Positions 33,560-45,211 are shown, counted from the first letter of the stretch. The stretch is 64,000 nucleotides of DNA from Hygrophila difformis (GCA_030278955.1 JAOANR010000003.1:59079628-59143627); one strand, 5' to 3'. The notes: generated by a model not told the origin, from the letters alone. Translations and numbers: made by a program.

Positions 33560-34901
33560 AGAAGTAATATATTACAGTACCGGTCAGTCACTGTCAATTA
33601 ACTTTTTTGACCGCCGACATAAACCTTTAACTTTTATGCCCGAAAAGACCAAAACGACACTGGGTCGACATCGGGGTCGAGGTCGACCCCGGAACAAGAA
33701 GACGATCCCGTGATTAATTAATAAGGGGGATAGGGAGGCGGGGTCGTGTGTGAGGGTCTAGGACGAACCCGGGTCCCCGACGGCGACCCAGGCGCGGACC
33801 CACACCACAGACCCAATTCCACTTTATTATTATTTATTATGAATTATTATTATAATTAAAATTGAATAATTATTATCAATAATAAATAATAATAAATAGT
33901 ATTATAAATTTTTTTTATTATAATATTAAGAAATATAATAGAAAAAATTAGTTATTATAATAATATGAATATTTAATATTACTGTTTGTATTTAAATTAA
34001 TGCTAATATAATTATTTTATAATTATAATAGTAAATGATACGATTATTTTATAATTTATTTAAAAATGTAATAAACAATATTTATTATTATGAAAAGAAA
34101 AATTAGTATTTAGTGTAAAACTAATTATTATAAATATTAATAATTTGAGTAATTAATAATAGTAATAATTAATTTGACTATATTTATTTCTTTCTCTTTT
34201 GTTACAATAATAAATATTGTTTATTAATAATATTCTCCAATAATATTGTAACAAAGATAAAATAATTTTATAATGTTATTGGAGAATATTATTAGTAAAC
34301 AATATTTATTATTGTAACAAAAGAGAAAGAAATAAATATAGTCAAATTAATTATTACTATTATTAATTTCTCAAATTTTTAATACTCCGTATTTGAATTA
34401 GTTTTACACTAAATACTAATTTCTCTTTTCATAATAATAAATATTTTATTACATTTTTAAATAAATTATAAAATAATCGTAACATTTATTATAATTATAA
34501 AATAATTATATTAGGCATTAGCATTAATTTAAATTCAAACAGTAATATTAAATACAAACAGTACTATTTATTATTATTTATTATTGATAATAATTATTCA
34601 ATTTTAATTATAATAATAATTCATAATAAATAATAATAAAGAGGAATTGGGTCGGTGGTGTGGGTCCGAGCCTGGGTCGCCGTCGGGGACCCGGGTTCGT
34701 CCTAGACCCTCACACACGACCCCGCCTCCCTATCCCCTTATTAATTAATCCCAGGATCGTCATCTTGTTCCGGGGTCGACCTCAACCCCGATGTCGACCC
34801 AGGGTCGTTTTGGTCTTTTCGGGCATAAAAGTTAAGGGTTTATGTCGGCGGTCAAAAAAGTTAATTGACAGAATCTGACTGGGTACTGTGGCTCCGACCC
34901 C
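33560..34901. mobile_element. 1.3-kb foldback element, possibly Mutator-like
   Basis: Arms of about 0.6 kb are nearly mirror images: the left begins near CAGTACCGGTCAGTC and GTCAATTAACTTTTTTGACC, the right ends with the matching GGTCAAAAAAGTTAATTGAC and GGGTACTG. Inner arms contain GGGTCGACATCGGGGTCGAG-type GC-rich sequence and then very AT-rich DNA meeting near 34240. A 9-bp repeat TATTCAAAT flanks it (33551-33559 and 34902-34910), but the outermost 14-16 bases of the arms do not match each other, so the superfamily is uncertain. It sits inside Helitron B. Confidence 0.65.
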
Positions 34902-35096
34902 TATTCAAATATTCAAATTTTAAATTTCACTCAAAAAGAACATGGGCTTTGGGATTGGGATAGAAAGATTTTTCCTTCATTATTTAGAGCCAAGTCTGCA
35001 CTGTTCCTAAGCCGATATTGTGAGAGAGAAATACTATTCATAAGCCATTTTACTGTAGATAAGGGCAACAGTTTTTTTTATTATAATAGATATTGA

Positions 35097-35186
35097 TTTA
35101 GTCTCTGAATAAGATTTTGCGTGGAGTCCATATCTGGTGTTCAAATGTCGGGTTGGAACACATAAAACAAAATAGTACCAACAATC
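35097..35186. other. Short host segment between Helitron A and the CACTA element
   Basis: Ninety bases of unassigned DNA; nothing recognisable. The bases ATC directly precede the CACTA end and could be one copy of its 3-bp target duplication. Confidence 0.5.
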
Positions 35187-35204
35187 CACTACAAGAAAAA
35201 AAAG

Positions 35205-35500
35205 GGGATTACCGACCCCAAATTGGGGTCGGTAACAGGTGGAGACGGGTCGTCCAGCCTGTTACCGACCCCATTACCGACCCCAAAGTGGGGTCGGTAA
35301 TTTCTTGGTAGGTGATTTTAGACCGACCACAATTTCTTCTGGTCGGTAGTTTACCGACCCATTTACCGACCCCACTTTGGGCCGGTACTCGGGTCGGTAT
35401 TTTGAGATCTGGACCTCTTGGTCCAGAGATTACCGACCCCAAATGGGGTCGGTAGAATTACCGACCACCATGTGGTCGGTAATGGGGTCGGTACCCAACT
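35205..35500. repeat. CACTA subterminal palindromic repeats
   Basis: TTACCGACCCC and its inverse GGGGTCGGTAA recur at least eight times, mostly as hairpin pairs with a loop such as AAATT or AAAGT, plus variants with ACCGACCAC. Such repeats are the usual binding sites of the TNP1/TNPA-type protein during CACTA transposition. Confidence 0.88.
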
Positions 35501-35740
35501 GAATTTGTGACCAGAAATGGCTGTTTTGACAGCCATCCCTGCTGCCACAAATCAAGTAATGCCAACAAAACAACAAGCCAATTTGAACCACATCCACTAC
35601 ATTACAAACATGAACAAATGCAACTTATATACTCCTCAACTTCCATTGTTACACAAATTTGACAAATTCTAAAATAACAAGTCTTAATATCAAACTTCCA
35701 ACATCCAAAATATCAACACAAATGTAATCAAGTTTGCCAC

Positions 35741-35965
35741 TGTAACACCCCGGTTTTTTGTCACCCAGGTCGGGATGTCACCGCCACATCCCCCTAGTAA
35801 GACACGGTTTCTCCGAGCTTACTAAAGAGATGCAAGGCTAGGTATTGCAGTATTTAAAAAGTATTTAAATCATTCAAGATAGCCCATACATATAATTGGA
35901 AAATAATAAGAGTATAGCGCAGCGGAAATAATTGTTTAGTATAGTATCGCAGCGGAAAATATAAA
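35741..35965 (-). repeat. Truncated outer LTR tip (225 bp)
   Basis: It matches the first 225 plus-strand bases of the other two LTRs (TGTAACACCCC to GCGGAAAATATAAA), then jumps directly into the coiled-coil ORF region. A 15-base filler TGGTCTTCCACAGGG at the junction copies a sequence found about 50 bp further on. Confidence 0.88.
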
Positions 35966-36326
35966 TGGTCTTCCACAGGGGTGTTGGGCTTCGTGGTCCC
36001 ATCAAATGGTCTTCCACAGGGCTATATGGTACTACTATGTCAGTGAGGTCAAGCAGGTCCGTCCCTAGATCCTCGACTCTATCTATCACAGCATCGCTCC
36101 GTTCGGTGAGTTTTTGCACTTGAGTATCTAAGTCTTTTATGCGATCTTGATCAGCGGCTCTCAAGTTCAGGAAGTGCTGGAGGTCAGCTTCCCTTAAATC
36201 TCCCATTTGGTGCAGATTTGCCTCCAAGTGAGCTATATGATTTTTCATTTGTTGTATGGTTTGTTGGGTGTCAAGGTGGGCGTTCATCATCTTGATCATC
36301 CATTGCATCATGTCTTGACTAGCCAT
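35966..36326 (-). pseudogene. Truncated second copy of the coiled-coil ORF
   Basis: It matches the N-terminal 113 or so residues of the ORF at 44251-44850 with very few differences (for example H for R in MKNHIAHLE), then runs out of frame through the filler into the LTR tip. Confidence 0.85.
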
Positions 36327-36674
36327 CTAGCGCAAGCAAGAGATCTAAGTTAATATTCGCCAAGATCCTAGGTTCAATTCACCAAGATTCTAAGTTCAGG
36401 TTTCGCCAAGATTCTAAGTTCAAGTTTCACCCAGATTCTAAGTTCAAGTTTCGCCAAGATCCTAAGTTCATAGGAGAGATGCAATATGCAAATGCAAATG
36501 ATATTTCCCCCCAATAATAATTTAATGCACCACATATATATATATATTTTCCATGGGTTTTAAAATAAAAATTTTCCATGGAAATCATACTTTAAAATTT
36601 AAAATAATGGTCAAAATATTAATAATAGTTTAAAAATAATAATGGTTTAAAAATAATAGTTTAAAAATAGCCGG

Positions 36675-36686
36675 GCTCTGATACCA
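36675..36686 (-). promoter_or_regulatory. Second primer binding site of the composite element
   Basis: TGGTATCAGAGC on the minus strand, three bases from the middle LTR. Its presence here shows that the sequence left of the middle LTR is the start of another internal region. Confidence 0.9.
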
Positions 36687-36689
36687 ACT

Positions 36690-39294
36690 TGTAACACCCC
36701 GGTTTTTGGTCACCGAGGTCGGGATGTCACCGCCACATCCCCCTAGTAAGACACGGTTTCTCCGAGCTTACTAAAGAGATGCAAGGCTATGTATTGCAGT
36801 ATTTAAAAAGTATTTAAATCATTCAAGATAGCCCATACAATATAATTGGAAAATAATAAGAGTATAGCGCAGCGGTAATAATTGTTTAGTATAGTATCGC
36901 AGCGGAAAATATAAACAGGGCCGACATGGCCAAAACACGGGTTAAACAGGCCCGTTCAGAATATAGTCTAAAATACGAAGTTAAAAGCAAAACAAAGTTC
37001 CCAAAATCCCATGCATGATTCGTGCTCACACATGCTCATTCCACATATTCTGTAAGAAAAGGAATAAAAACGGTTTTGGTCAGCAAATTTGCTGAGTAAG
37101 TTAACACATGCATGATCGTAGGGTTTAAAAGCCATTAATTGAATAACTTACTAAAAACATGATAGTAACATAATATTTAATTTCATCTAATCAACTATCC
37201 AACAACATAATTTAGCTCAGGGCTCTAACACCTATCGCATGGTTTAAGATAATAGCCATAATTTAAATAAAGCATTTAAATAATTTAATTGGACAACAAC
37301 ATAGTTTAATCTAATTTAATTTAATTTAGAATCCCCATTACATCCCCGATTTGGTATTTCAAAGTTTCACGATAGCCTCGCGATGTCAACAAGTTTAGCC
37401 GGTAGCCCGGCGGCCGCAACCGTATCAGTCATACCCAGTACCACTCCGGAGCCTCGGGAAACCCATACGGATATTCACGAGAGTGTAGGCTCTATGTTTC
37501 GCCGTTTTGGCAATATCACATTTCAAGTTTAGCGCGCGGGGTCACCATCGTCCATTACGGCACAAAGTGAATCGTTAGGGGGCACCCTGCAGAGCACTCA
37601 CCCCTAATTTTAATTTATCAAGTTTGTAAGGGGATTTAATTTTTAAAATCTGACTTCAATTGTATTTATTTAAAAATAATATCTCAACTCGTTTCAACTC
37701 TAAAGGTTAATTCCATGTTTCAACAAGATTTCAAGATTTTGTTTCCGGTAAACCACAGTTTACTCCAAAATTCGTCTAAAATCAGATTTAATTCTAAAAA
37801 TTCCAAAATTTCGCATCTGACTCAGAAACGTCAAGATCTACAACTTTTGTGTTTTAATATTTTCAATCCGAGATACCTAAGTAGGTCAAAGTCACCAATT
37901 TTCGCATAAGAACAATTCTGTCCGAGTTTAATGTGACACAGTTTAAAGATTTCGAATTCTACCATATCAATTCAACTCCAAATTTAATGAAATTTGACAG
38001 AGATCATCTTAAGACAATTATCTACGACTTTCATGTTCGACCAAAGATCTAAAACAGTCTAGATCCTATGTCAAAAACGTGATCAAGATCATTCCTAAGT
38101 TCTGTCCAAGATTTCAAGATCTAGATTCAAACAGCTCGGTTCTGGTGGGTTTTCACATATCAAATCAACTCCAAAAATTCTCAAAAATTTACAGTAGGTA
38201 GATCTAAGTCTTAGAAACGTTTTTTGTGTTTTAAGTTTTTCCGTTTGAGTTCGTTTTAAGGTTCGGAAAAATTCATCAAATCTGTTGCGTCGGTAGAAAG
38301 TTTAGATTGACAGATTTTCGATTTCTTGATAATCTTTTAGTTTGAATGTTTTAATTCATCCCAAAACCATGTAAGAGTTAACTTACAGAGTTTATAAACG
38401 TCCGGGATCGTCTATTCGAAGGCGTGGCTTCCAGTCCACCGTTTCTTCTCTCCGTTCGTCGGGTTCTACGATCTAGATCCAATACGGGGTGTAGAAAGAA
38501 AAAGGAGATGATTAGGATTCGTTTTTGAATCGCTTATTGAATAAAGATTGGATCGAGACTTACCATGACTATGGAGATCTGAGAAAAATTCGTCCAACAG
38601 CGTTCGTCTTGGTTCCGTGCCTCCGACGACTCCGGATTTAGGGGTTCGAATGTGTAGAAGGTTGTAGGGTTTTGTAACCTTGTTCGGGGCTCCCAAGGGG
38701 TTTATTTATAGATTTCCCAAGCCCTAGGGCGTCCAACATCTGACCTAAGGGTCTTGGGTCGAGAGATGTTCAACCGAAAGTCGAAAAATCCGCGTTCGGG
38801 CGAGAGATTCACGCGACAGGCGAATCTGTCGCTTGGCGCGGTCGTGGCGCGCCCTTGCCCTTGTGACCGCGCGGCCACCGCGCCGAACTCGCCTGGACTT
38901 CGGTCCGGGCGGGTCGTGCGATCCGTCGTGCTTTTCCGCCTCTCTTTCGGGTTTCTATCCCTCTACGCTCCCGAATTCCGATTTCCGGGGTATCTTCGGG
39001 TTTCTACTTTCTCTCTAAATTTATTCTCGGGTCTAATTTGATGTTTTGGACTCGAATCCTCGAGTTCATTAGTGTCGGGTTTCGGTGTATAATTTATTTA
39101 CCTTTAATCCATCCTTTTATTTAATTAAATTCCTTTAATTTCTTTTTAAGTAAAAATCTCATTTCTCATTTCCTTATCTTTATTTATTTCTTTATTTGCT
39201 GGATTCATTTATTTATTTATGGTATTTATTTTATTTATTATTTATTTATTTAATTATTGTTTTATTTTATGATGGAAAATTCACGGGTATTACA
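36690..39294 (-). repeat. Middle LTR of the composite gypsy element (2605 bp)
   Basis: Full-length match to 45212-47816 with both ends intact, TATA box at 38701-38711. On its transcription-downstream side it is followed not by host DNA but by another primer binding site and internal sequence. Confidence 0.92.
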
Positions 39295-39296
39295 GT

Positions 39297-39308
39297 CTAC
39301 CCTCCTTA
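39297..39308 (-). promoter_or_regulatory. Polypurine tract upstream of the middle LTR
   Basis: The minus strand reads AAGGAGGGTAGA just before the LTR start TGTAATACC, the expected position for plus-strand DNA priming. Confidence 0.75.
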
Positions 39309-39517
39309 AGAATCAACTTCGTCCTCGAAGTTGTGTTTCGACTTTTCTCGTGCTAAGGTCTTGTGTTTGTTTTATTATGTTGTGACTGAACTTAGAATTA
39401 AAACTTCTAAGCTGCCTACGTACCCGGTAAAGGGATCAAGCCATAACGTAGTTCAACAATTTACAAAAGTGCACGAAAAATAGGTGGTATGACATCCTCT
39501 CCCCCTTAAGATTGCAG

Positions 39518-41790
39518 TTATGTCCCCATAACTGTGTCGGTATCGGTTTGGAACAATGTCGGGTATCGTTCTCTCATGTCGGATTCTACTTCCCAAGTTT
39601 CCGTCTCACTTTCGTGGTTTGACCAAAGAACCTTGATCATTTTGACGGTTTTGTTCCTCGTTACTCGTTCCTTAGTATCGAGAATACACACTGGGACTTC
39701 TTCGTAAGTCAAATCTTCATCGAGGTCAATTATCTCCGATTGAAGTACATGTGTCGGGTCCGGCACATACTTCTTTAGTTGCGAGACATGAAAGACATTA
39801 TGAACTCTATCTAAGTGTGGCGGTAAAGCCAATCGGTAGGCTAGAGTTCCGACTCGTTCTAGAATTTCGTAAGGTCCTATGTATCGAGGACTTAACTTCC
39901 CTCGTTTGCCAAAGCGCATCACCCCCTTCATGGGTGATATCTTTAGCATGACTCTATCTCCCACTTGAAATTCTAGGTCTCGTCGTCTCACGTCGGCATA
40001 ACTCTTTTGACGGTCTTGTGCGGCTTTCATCTTCCCTTGAATCACTTTAATTTGTTGAGCCATGTCTTCGATAAGTTGTTGTCCCACTACCACGGACTTA
40101 TCGTTTTCTTCCCAGCTCAATGGGCTTCGGCACTTTCGTCCATACAACGCCTCGAAAGGTGCCATGCGATGCTAGCATGGTAGCTATTATTATAGGAAAA
40201 CTCAATCAAGGGTAAATGAGATTCCCAATTCCCTTTGAAATCCAACACACATGCTCTCAGCATGTCTTCTAGTGTTTGGATTGTTCTCTTGGTTTGACCA
40301 TCCGTCATCGGGTGGAATGCGGTGCTCATTTTGATATGAGTACCGAGAGCTTTTTGTAACTCCGTCCAGAAATGAGAGACAAATCTACTGTCTCTATCGG
40401 AAATGATATCATGTGGTACTCCATGTCGTCGTGCCACATTATCAATGTAGGCTCGGGCCAATTGGTCCATAGTCCACGTGTCTTTCATTGGGATGAATAT
40501 GGCTGTCTTCATTAGCCTATCCACAATCACCCAAATCTTGTTCATGCCTTTAGGTGATCGGGGTAATCCCGAGACAAAGTCCATTGAGATGCTATCCCAC
40601 TTCCAATTTGGAATCTCTAGTGGCTGCATCAATCCTAAGGGTTTATGTCGCACTGCCTTAACTTTTTGGCAGGTGAGACACCTCGCCACGAAGTTCGCCA
40701 CCTCCTTCTTCATTCCCGGCCACCAATAGATCTTCTTCAGATCTTTGTATAGCTTGTCACCTCCGGGATGTACGGAATATGGCGTGTTGTGCCCTTCCTC
40801 CATCAACCTTAGTTTCAACTCGGCACATTTAAGGGGCACACACCATCTCCCTTTAAAACGGATGCTTCCATCCTCGTGGACAGCAAATCCTATTGCCTTT
40901 CCTTCGGCAATATACCCTTTTATCTTCTCGAGTTTCGGGTCGCCCGGTTGAGCGAGTCGAATCTCGTCCAATATTGGAGTTTCTACGACCATGGCATTGA
41001 CCGTTTCTCTCACTGTGCCAGGATGCACAAGCTCAAACTCCAATCTTGCCAACTCCATGTACAATGCCGGCGGAATTACCAACGAGTTTGTCCCGTGTTG
41101 GGTTTTCCTACTTAGGGCATCGGCTACCACATTCGCCTTCCCCTCGTGGTATGCTATCTCTAAATCGTAGTCTTTAATAAGTTCCAACCACCTTCGCTGT
41201 CTCAAATTCAACTCCTTCTGAGTGAATATATATTTCAAGCTCTTGTGGTCGGTGAACATTCGACACTTCCGCCCATAAAGATAATGTCTCCATATCTTTA
41301 GAGCGAAAACGACCGCTGCCAACTCCAGGTCGTGTGTCGGATAATTTTCCTCGTGAGGTTTTAGTTGGCGTGATGCATAGGCTACGACTCTCAAGTCTTG
41401 CATCAAGACACAACCTAAACCTTCCTTCGAAGCATTGCTATATACTTCGAAGTCACCATTCTCTGATGGTAGTGTTAATACGGGTGTGGTTGTGAGTCGT
41501 TTCTTCAGCTCTTGAAACGCAGTCTCACACGCTTCGGTCCACTCGTATTTTGCTCCTTTCTTCAGTAGCTGGGTCAAAGGACGTGTAATCCTTGAAAAGT
41601 CCTTCACAAACCGTCTATAATACCCGGCTAATCCAAGGAAACTCCTTATTTCCGTTGGACTCTTCGGAGTTGCCCATTCAGTCACGGCAGAAACTTTTGC
41701 CGGATCCACTGATACTCCGTCAGCGGATACTATGTGTCCGAGGAATGCCACTTCTTTCAACCAGAAATCGCACTTGGACAATTTGCCATA
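39518..41790 (-). pseudogene. Gypsy pol, C-terminal half: RNase H, integrase, chromodomain-like end
   Basis: The frame begins abruptly inside the reverse transcriptase ([18 protein letters not shown]), downstream of the catalytic YxDD box, which is missing. RNase H follows, with [14 protein letters not shown] where the family has YSDAS, so the first active-site Asp is Asn. The integrase has the zinc-binding region [13 protein letters not shown]...CLTCQK and the core with [18 protein letters not shown] and, 35 residues on, DGQTKRT where the DD35E Glu is Lys. A frameshift lies near 40165 after SYHASI. A chromodomain-like end (VKMIKVLWSNHESETETWEV) closes with TAA at 39518. It cannot be functional as read. 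Confidence 0.88.
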
Positions 41791-42624
41791 TAGCTGATCG
41801 AGTAAACAGTAGAAGGTAAATTAAAAAAACAATTTTCGAGGCTCGCGCGGTGCCCGCGTGGTGGCGCGCGGAGACCGCGCGGCCAGGACAGTTCGAAAAA
41901 AAGGGCTCGCGCGGAGCGCGAGCCATTCCGCCCCATTTCCACTTCCGAGGCTTCTCCTAGTTTTCTCTCAAATTCGTTCTCCCATTCCCCGATTCTCTCA
42001 TTCCCGGCTTCGATTTTCCTTTGCAAGGTATGCGTCTACTACCTCTACTTGTCAATTTCAGATTTTATGCCTTGTTTAGCCATCATCTTTGGATGAATTC
42101 CAAAATTAGGGTTTAGGGACAAGAATTGGGGGTTTGTTGTTTTTAGAGTTAATTTGTGCAATTAGCGAGTTTGGGCGATACTTGATGTTATTTTTGTTGA
42201 TTAGGAAGTATTTGTGCAACAATGTATGCCTAGTTTGAGGAAGTTTTTACTAGATTCCATACTTTAAGGAAAGCATGAATTTCCCAATTTGTATTGGTGT
42301 TGTGGGCATGCAGATGAGTTCGTTGTCGTTGTTTTGTGCCCTATTATGATGATGAGTTATTGCCTAAGCAATTGTTTTGATTTGGGGACGTTCCCCATGT
42401 GTTTACAAGTAAACTTTGGTCTTGATTTATTGCGCACTCAACGTGTTTGACGAAATGCCCCAAAGAGGATTGGGATCTCCCTAGACATAGTCGTGGTTTG
42501 GTTATCTTCTTGGTCGCTCGTGTTAGAGCTCACACTTCATGTTCTTGTGTTTTTCTAGATTATGCTTAATGTAATCGCCGTGTAGGATTTATCCTTACAT
42601 TTGGTATTTGTTGGATATCTGCAG
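41791..42624 (+). other. Leader of the antisense unit, with probable 5' intron
   Basis: GC-rich inverted words such as GGCTCGCGCGG and CCGCGCGG at 41840-41930 precede an AAG|GTATGCG donor at 42027-42028 and a TATCTGCAG acceptor ending at 42624. Removing 42028-42624 would place the start codon of the following ORF next to a short leader. No domain is visible. Confidence 0.55.
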
Positions 42625-42625
42625 G

Positions 42626-43956
42626 ATGCTGCTTTTTCTGTGGGTTGTTTTGGCGTCACTCATGTGTCCCCCGAGGACCAGGAGACGAGTTGCTCAGCGC
42701 GATGAGGCTGGTCCCAGCACTGGCGCTCCGGCGATGCCTGATTTTGATGAGAGTGAGCCAGAGGAGGACGAGGAGCAGCGGGACCCTAAGCTCAAGGGTC
42801 TTCTCGATGAGGTGCGTCCCCATCGACACGACAGGTATCGGTTTGCTACTATGGCCTCTCAGGAGTTCTATTTCGACGAGCTTCGTCGGAACAGGTCTTA
42901 TGTCCCGGAGAGAGGCATGGATCCTTGCCATATGGACGACGACAGGGTTAGTCCAGTTTTGGGTGTTCTTCAGTGGATTGGACTTGCGCGCCATCCCGAG
43001 GGCATCGCTTCTGGGTATTTAGCTATGGAGGTCATCGCCAACATTGGCGGTCTCGGGGAGAACAGCGACTTGTCTCGAGTCTGGGTTCGGGGTCGCCATC
43101 TAGATTTAGTGCTCGGGCGATCAACGTCTACTTCGGCCTTCCTGACGACGGTGTATTCCGGCCACAGTCTGAGGGTCGTATACCCCCGCCTGCGTGGGGT
43201 GTTTTATGTACCTTGATGGCTCCTTAGCTCGAGCATGATCATGAGCTGCGGTTGACGACGATGGACTCACCGTGGCGCGAGCTTGCTCAGATATGGTTAG
43301 GCCGTGTCCGGCCGATCACCCGGAGCCATATTGTTATAGACCACGTCTATGAGACCATCTGCTTCCTCGCCCGAGGTGGTAGGGTGAATGTTGGGGCTTG
43401 TATCGCGGACAACCTGAGGGGTATGCGCCGAGGACGAGGGAGCAGGGTGATTACCCACGTTCATCTTATTTGCGGCATGTGTGCGGCTCAGGGGATCCGT
43501 ACGTCACCAGAGACGGATCCTTACGAGCTATCCGCGGGCGGCTACTACCGTATCCCTACCTACGCCCCTCGACGCAGTGCTCTTCGACGTGGGGCTCCTC
43601 CGGCTGTCCTTCGCCCGGAGCCCAACGGCGATGGTTTGATTCTAGTTGTCCCTCCTGAGCAGCCACCTCCGCCTCCCGCGGTTCCCCAGCAGGGCGCGGA
43701 GATGCCGCGGATAGTTCAGATGCTACAGGGTATGCAACTTAGTATGGATGCGGGGTTTGCTCGTATGGACGCTGGGTTTGCACCCGGGCAGGCTCGCTAC
43801 GACGCTCTGGATGCCAGGATGGATCTATACCAGGCTCGCATGGATACGATCACTACGAGACAGCTGGAGCAGCAGGCCTCTATGACCGACATGTATGCCT
43901 ACCTGCGTCAGATGGACGAGTATATGTGTCGTCAGTTCCCGCCTCCCGACCAGTGA
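42626..43956 (+). pseudogene. Antisense retroelement ORF, putative plant transposon protein domain, frameshifted
   Basis: The block reads on the plus strand, opposite to pol. It likely starts at 42662 (MCPPRTRRRVAQRDEAGPST). An acidic stretch, then YFDELRRNRSYVPERGMD, a GLARHPEG segment, VWVRGRHLDF, and after a shift FSARAINVYFGLPDD, match the pattern of the so-called putative plant transposon protein domain found in plant LTR elements. Two frameshifts (about 43100 and 43220) break it. The C-terminal third has a Pro-rich hinge (PPEQPPPPPAVP) and heptad-like MDAGFARMDAGFA repeats, then ends with TGA at 43954-43956. Its molecular function is unknown. Confidence 0.7.
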
Positions 43957-44250
43957 TCCTTTGTTTCTGCGTTTCCATCTAGGCTTGCTGTAGTAGTGTT
44001 TTATTTAGTTGTTTTCTTATGGACTGTACAAGGATGATCTTACTGATTATGTTTCGCAGTTTATGTTCCCGTTGTATCCTTGTTGTCTGATTTGACTGTT
44101 ATCATTTAGAGAAAATGCGGTGGAACTGTTCCGGTTTTTTTTTTGGCTGAAGAATTCCAAAAAAAATCAACTCGCATTTCATTCCTTTAAAAGAAATTTA
44201 ATACAAGTAATAGGATGCGCAAAATAAATGTACTATCTAAGATAAAGTAT

Positions 44251-44850
44251 CTAAAAGATCTCTGCGTCTTCTGGCAGAGTAGCGGGGTCTTCCATAGGAT
44301 CATCCTCATCGGAGACCTGGCCGGTGCCCAAGGGTCAATGAAACACTGGGGATGGTGGAGCGACGGCTTCCAGAACTGGGTCCGGTGACTCCTCCAGATG
44401 GTTCTCCACGGGGCTCGGGTTTGACGACGGGCGGACCATGTGGGGCCAGAGCCCAAGGGTCCCGTAGCGTCCATGGATAAGGCCGGATGGACTCTCTACT
44501 GGGGGTGTTGGGCTTCGTGGTCCCATCAAATGGTCTTCCACAGGGCTATATGGTACTACTATGTCAGTGAGGTCAAGCAGGTCCGTCCCTAGATCCTCGA
44601 CTCTATCTATCACAGCATCGCTCCGTTCGGTGAGTTTTTGCACTTGAGTTTCTAAGTCTTTTATGCGATCTTGATCAGCGGCTCTCAAGTTCAGGAAGTG
44701 CTGGAGGTCAGCTTCCCTTAAATCTCCCATTTGGTGCAGATTTGCCTCCAAGTGAGCTATACGATTTTTCATTTGTTGTATGGTTTGTTGGGTGTCAAGG
44801 TGGGCGTTCATCATCTTGATCATCCACTGCATCATGTCTTGACTAGCCAT
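44251..44850 (-). pseudogene. Coiled-coil ORF in the gag position of the composite element
   Basis: It starts with ATG at 44850 (MASQDMMQWMIKMMNAHLD) and runs 200 codons to TAG at 44251-44253, with one in-frame TGA after SPVFH. Residues about 15-90 form heptads (QQTIQQMKNRIAHLEANLHQ, then DRIKDLETQVQKL), a probable coiled coil; the rest is Pro/Ser rich and acidic. It has no zinc knuckle and I do not recognise it as a standard gag protein. It lies about 350 bp downstream of the primer binding site. Confidence 0.6.
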
Positions 44851-45196
44851 CTAGCGCAAGCAAGAGATCTAAGTTAATATTCGCCAAGATCCTAGGTTCA
44901 ATTCACCAAGATTCTAAGTTCAGGTTTCGCCAAGATTCTAAGTTCAAGTTTCACCCAGATTCTAAGTTCAAGTTTTGCCAAGATCCTAAGTTCATAGGAG
45001 AGATGCAATATGCAAATGCAAATGATATTTCCCCCCAATAATAATTTAATGCACCACATATATATATATTTTCCATGGGTTTTAAAATAAAAATTTTCCA
45101 TGGAAATCATACTTTAAAATTTAAAATAATAGTCAAAATATTAATAATAGTTTAAAAATAATAATGGTTTAAAAATAATAGTTTAAAAATAGCCGG

Positions 45197-45208
45197 GCTC
45201 TGATACCA
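45197..45208 (-). promoter_or_regulatory. Primer binding site, initiator Met tRNA type
   Basis: The minus strand reads TGGTATCAGAGC, complementary to the 3' end of plant initiator methionine tRNA, three bases inside the 5' LTR. A second copy lies at 36675-36686 next to the middle LTR. Confidence 0.92.
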
Positions 45209-45211
45209 ACT

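Larger units (their letters stand above)
30072..35090 (-). mobile_element. Helitron B (minus strand), inserted in Helitron A
   Basis: The 5' end on the minus strand is TCTATTATAATAAAAAAAAC at 35090, preceded by A. The 3' end is hairpin CCCGCCC-AAAT-GGGCGGG, then GTAATA and CTAG at 30072-30075, followed by T. It is 5.0 kb long. No Rep or helicase was recognised, so it is probably non-autonomous. It contains exon-like gene fragments in the same orientation and a 1.3-kb inverted-repeat element. Confidence 0.82.
28706..35096 (-). mobile_element. Helitron A (minus strand), split by Helitron B
   Basis: The 3' end on the minus strand is hairpin CCGCCCA-TTGGGCGAGG, AAAATA, then CTAG at 28706-28709, followed by T. 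The 5' end is reached only after removing Helitron B: the 6 bases at 35091-35096 (minus TCAATA) join to TAATATATAAAAAC at 30071 downward, giving a terminus TCAATATAATATATAAAAAC preceded by A. This aligns without gaps over 38 bases with the 5' end of Helitron B. Net length is about 1.37 kb, AT-rich and non-coding, so it is non-autonomous. Confidence 0.78.

Noticed and set aside
34660..34878. Short ORFs in the GC-rich arms at 33459-33713 and 34660-34878
   Set aside because: They are the two arms of the same inverted repeat read in mirror image; no domain.
42626..43956. Possible host gene between two retroelement parts
   Set aside because: It lies within one LTR-bounded insertion, is frameshifted, and shows the pattern of a retroelement-associated plant domain.
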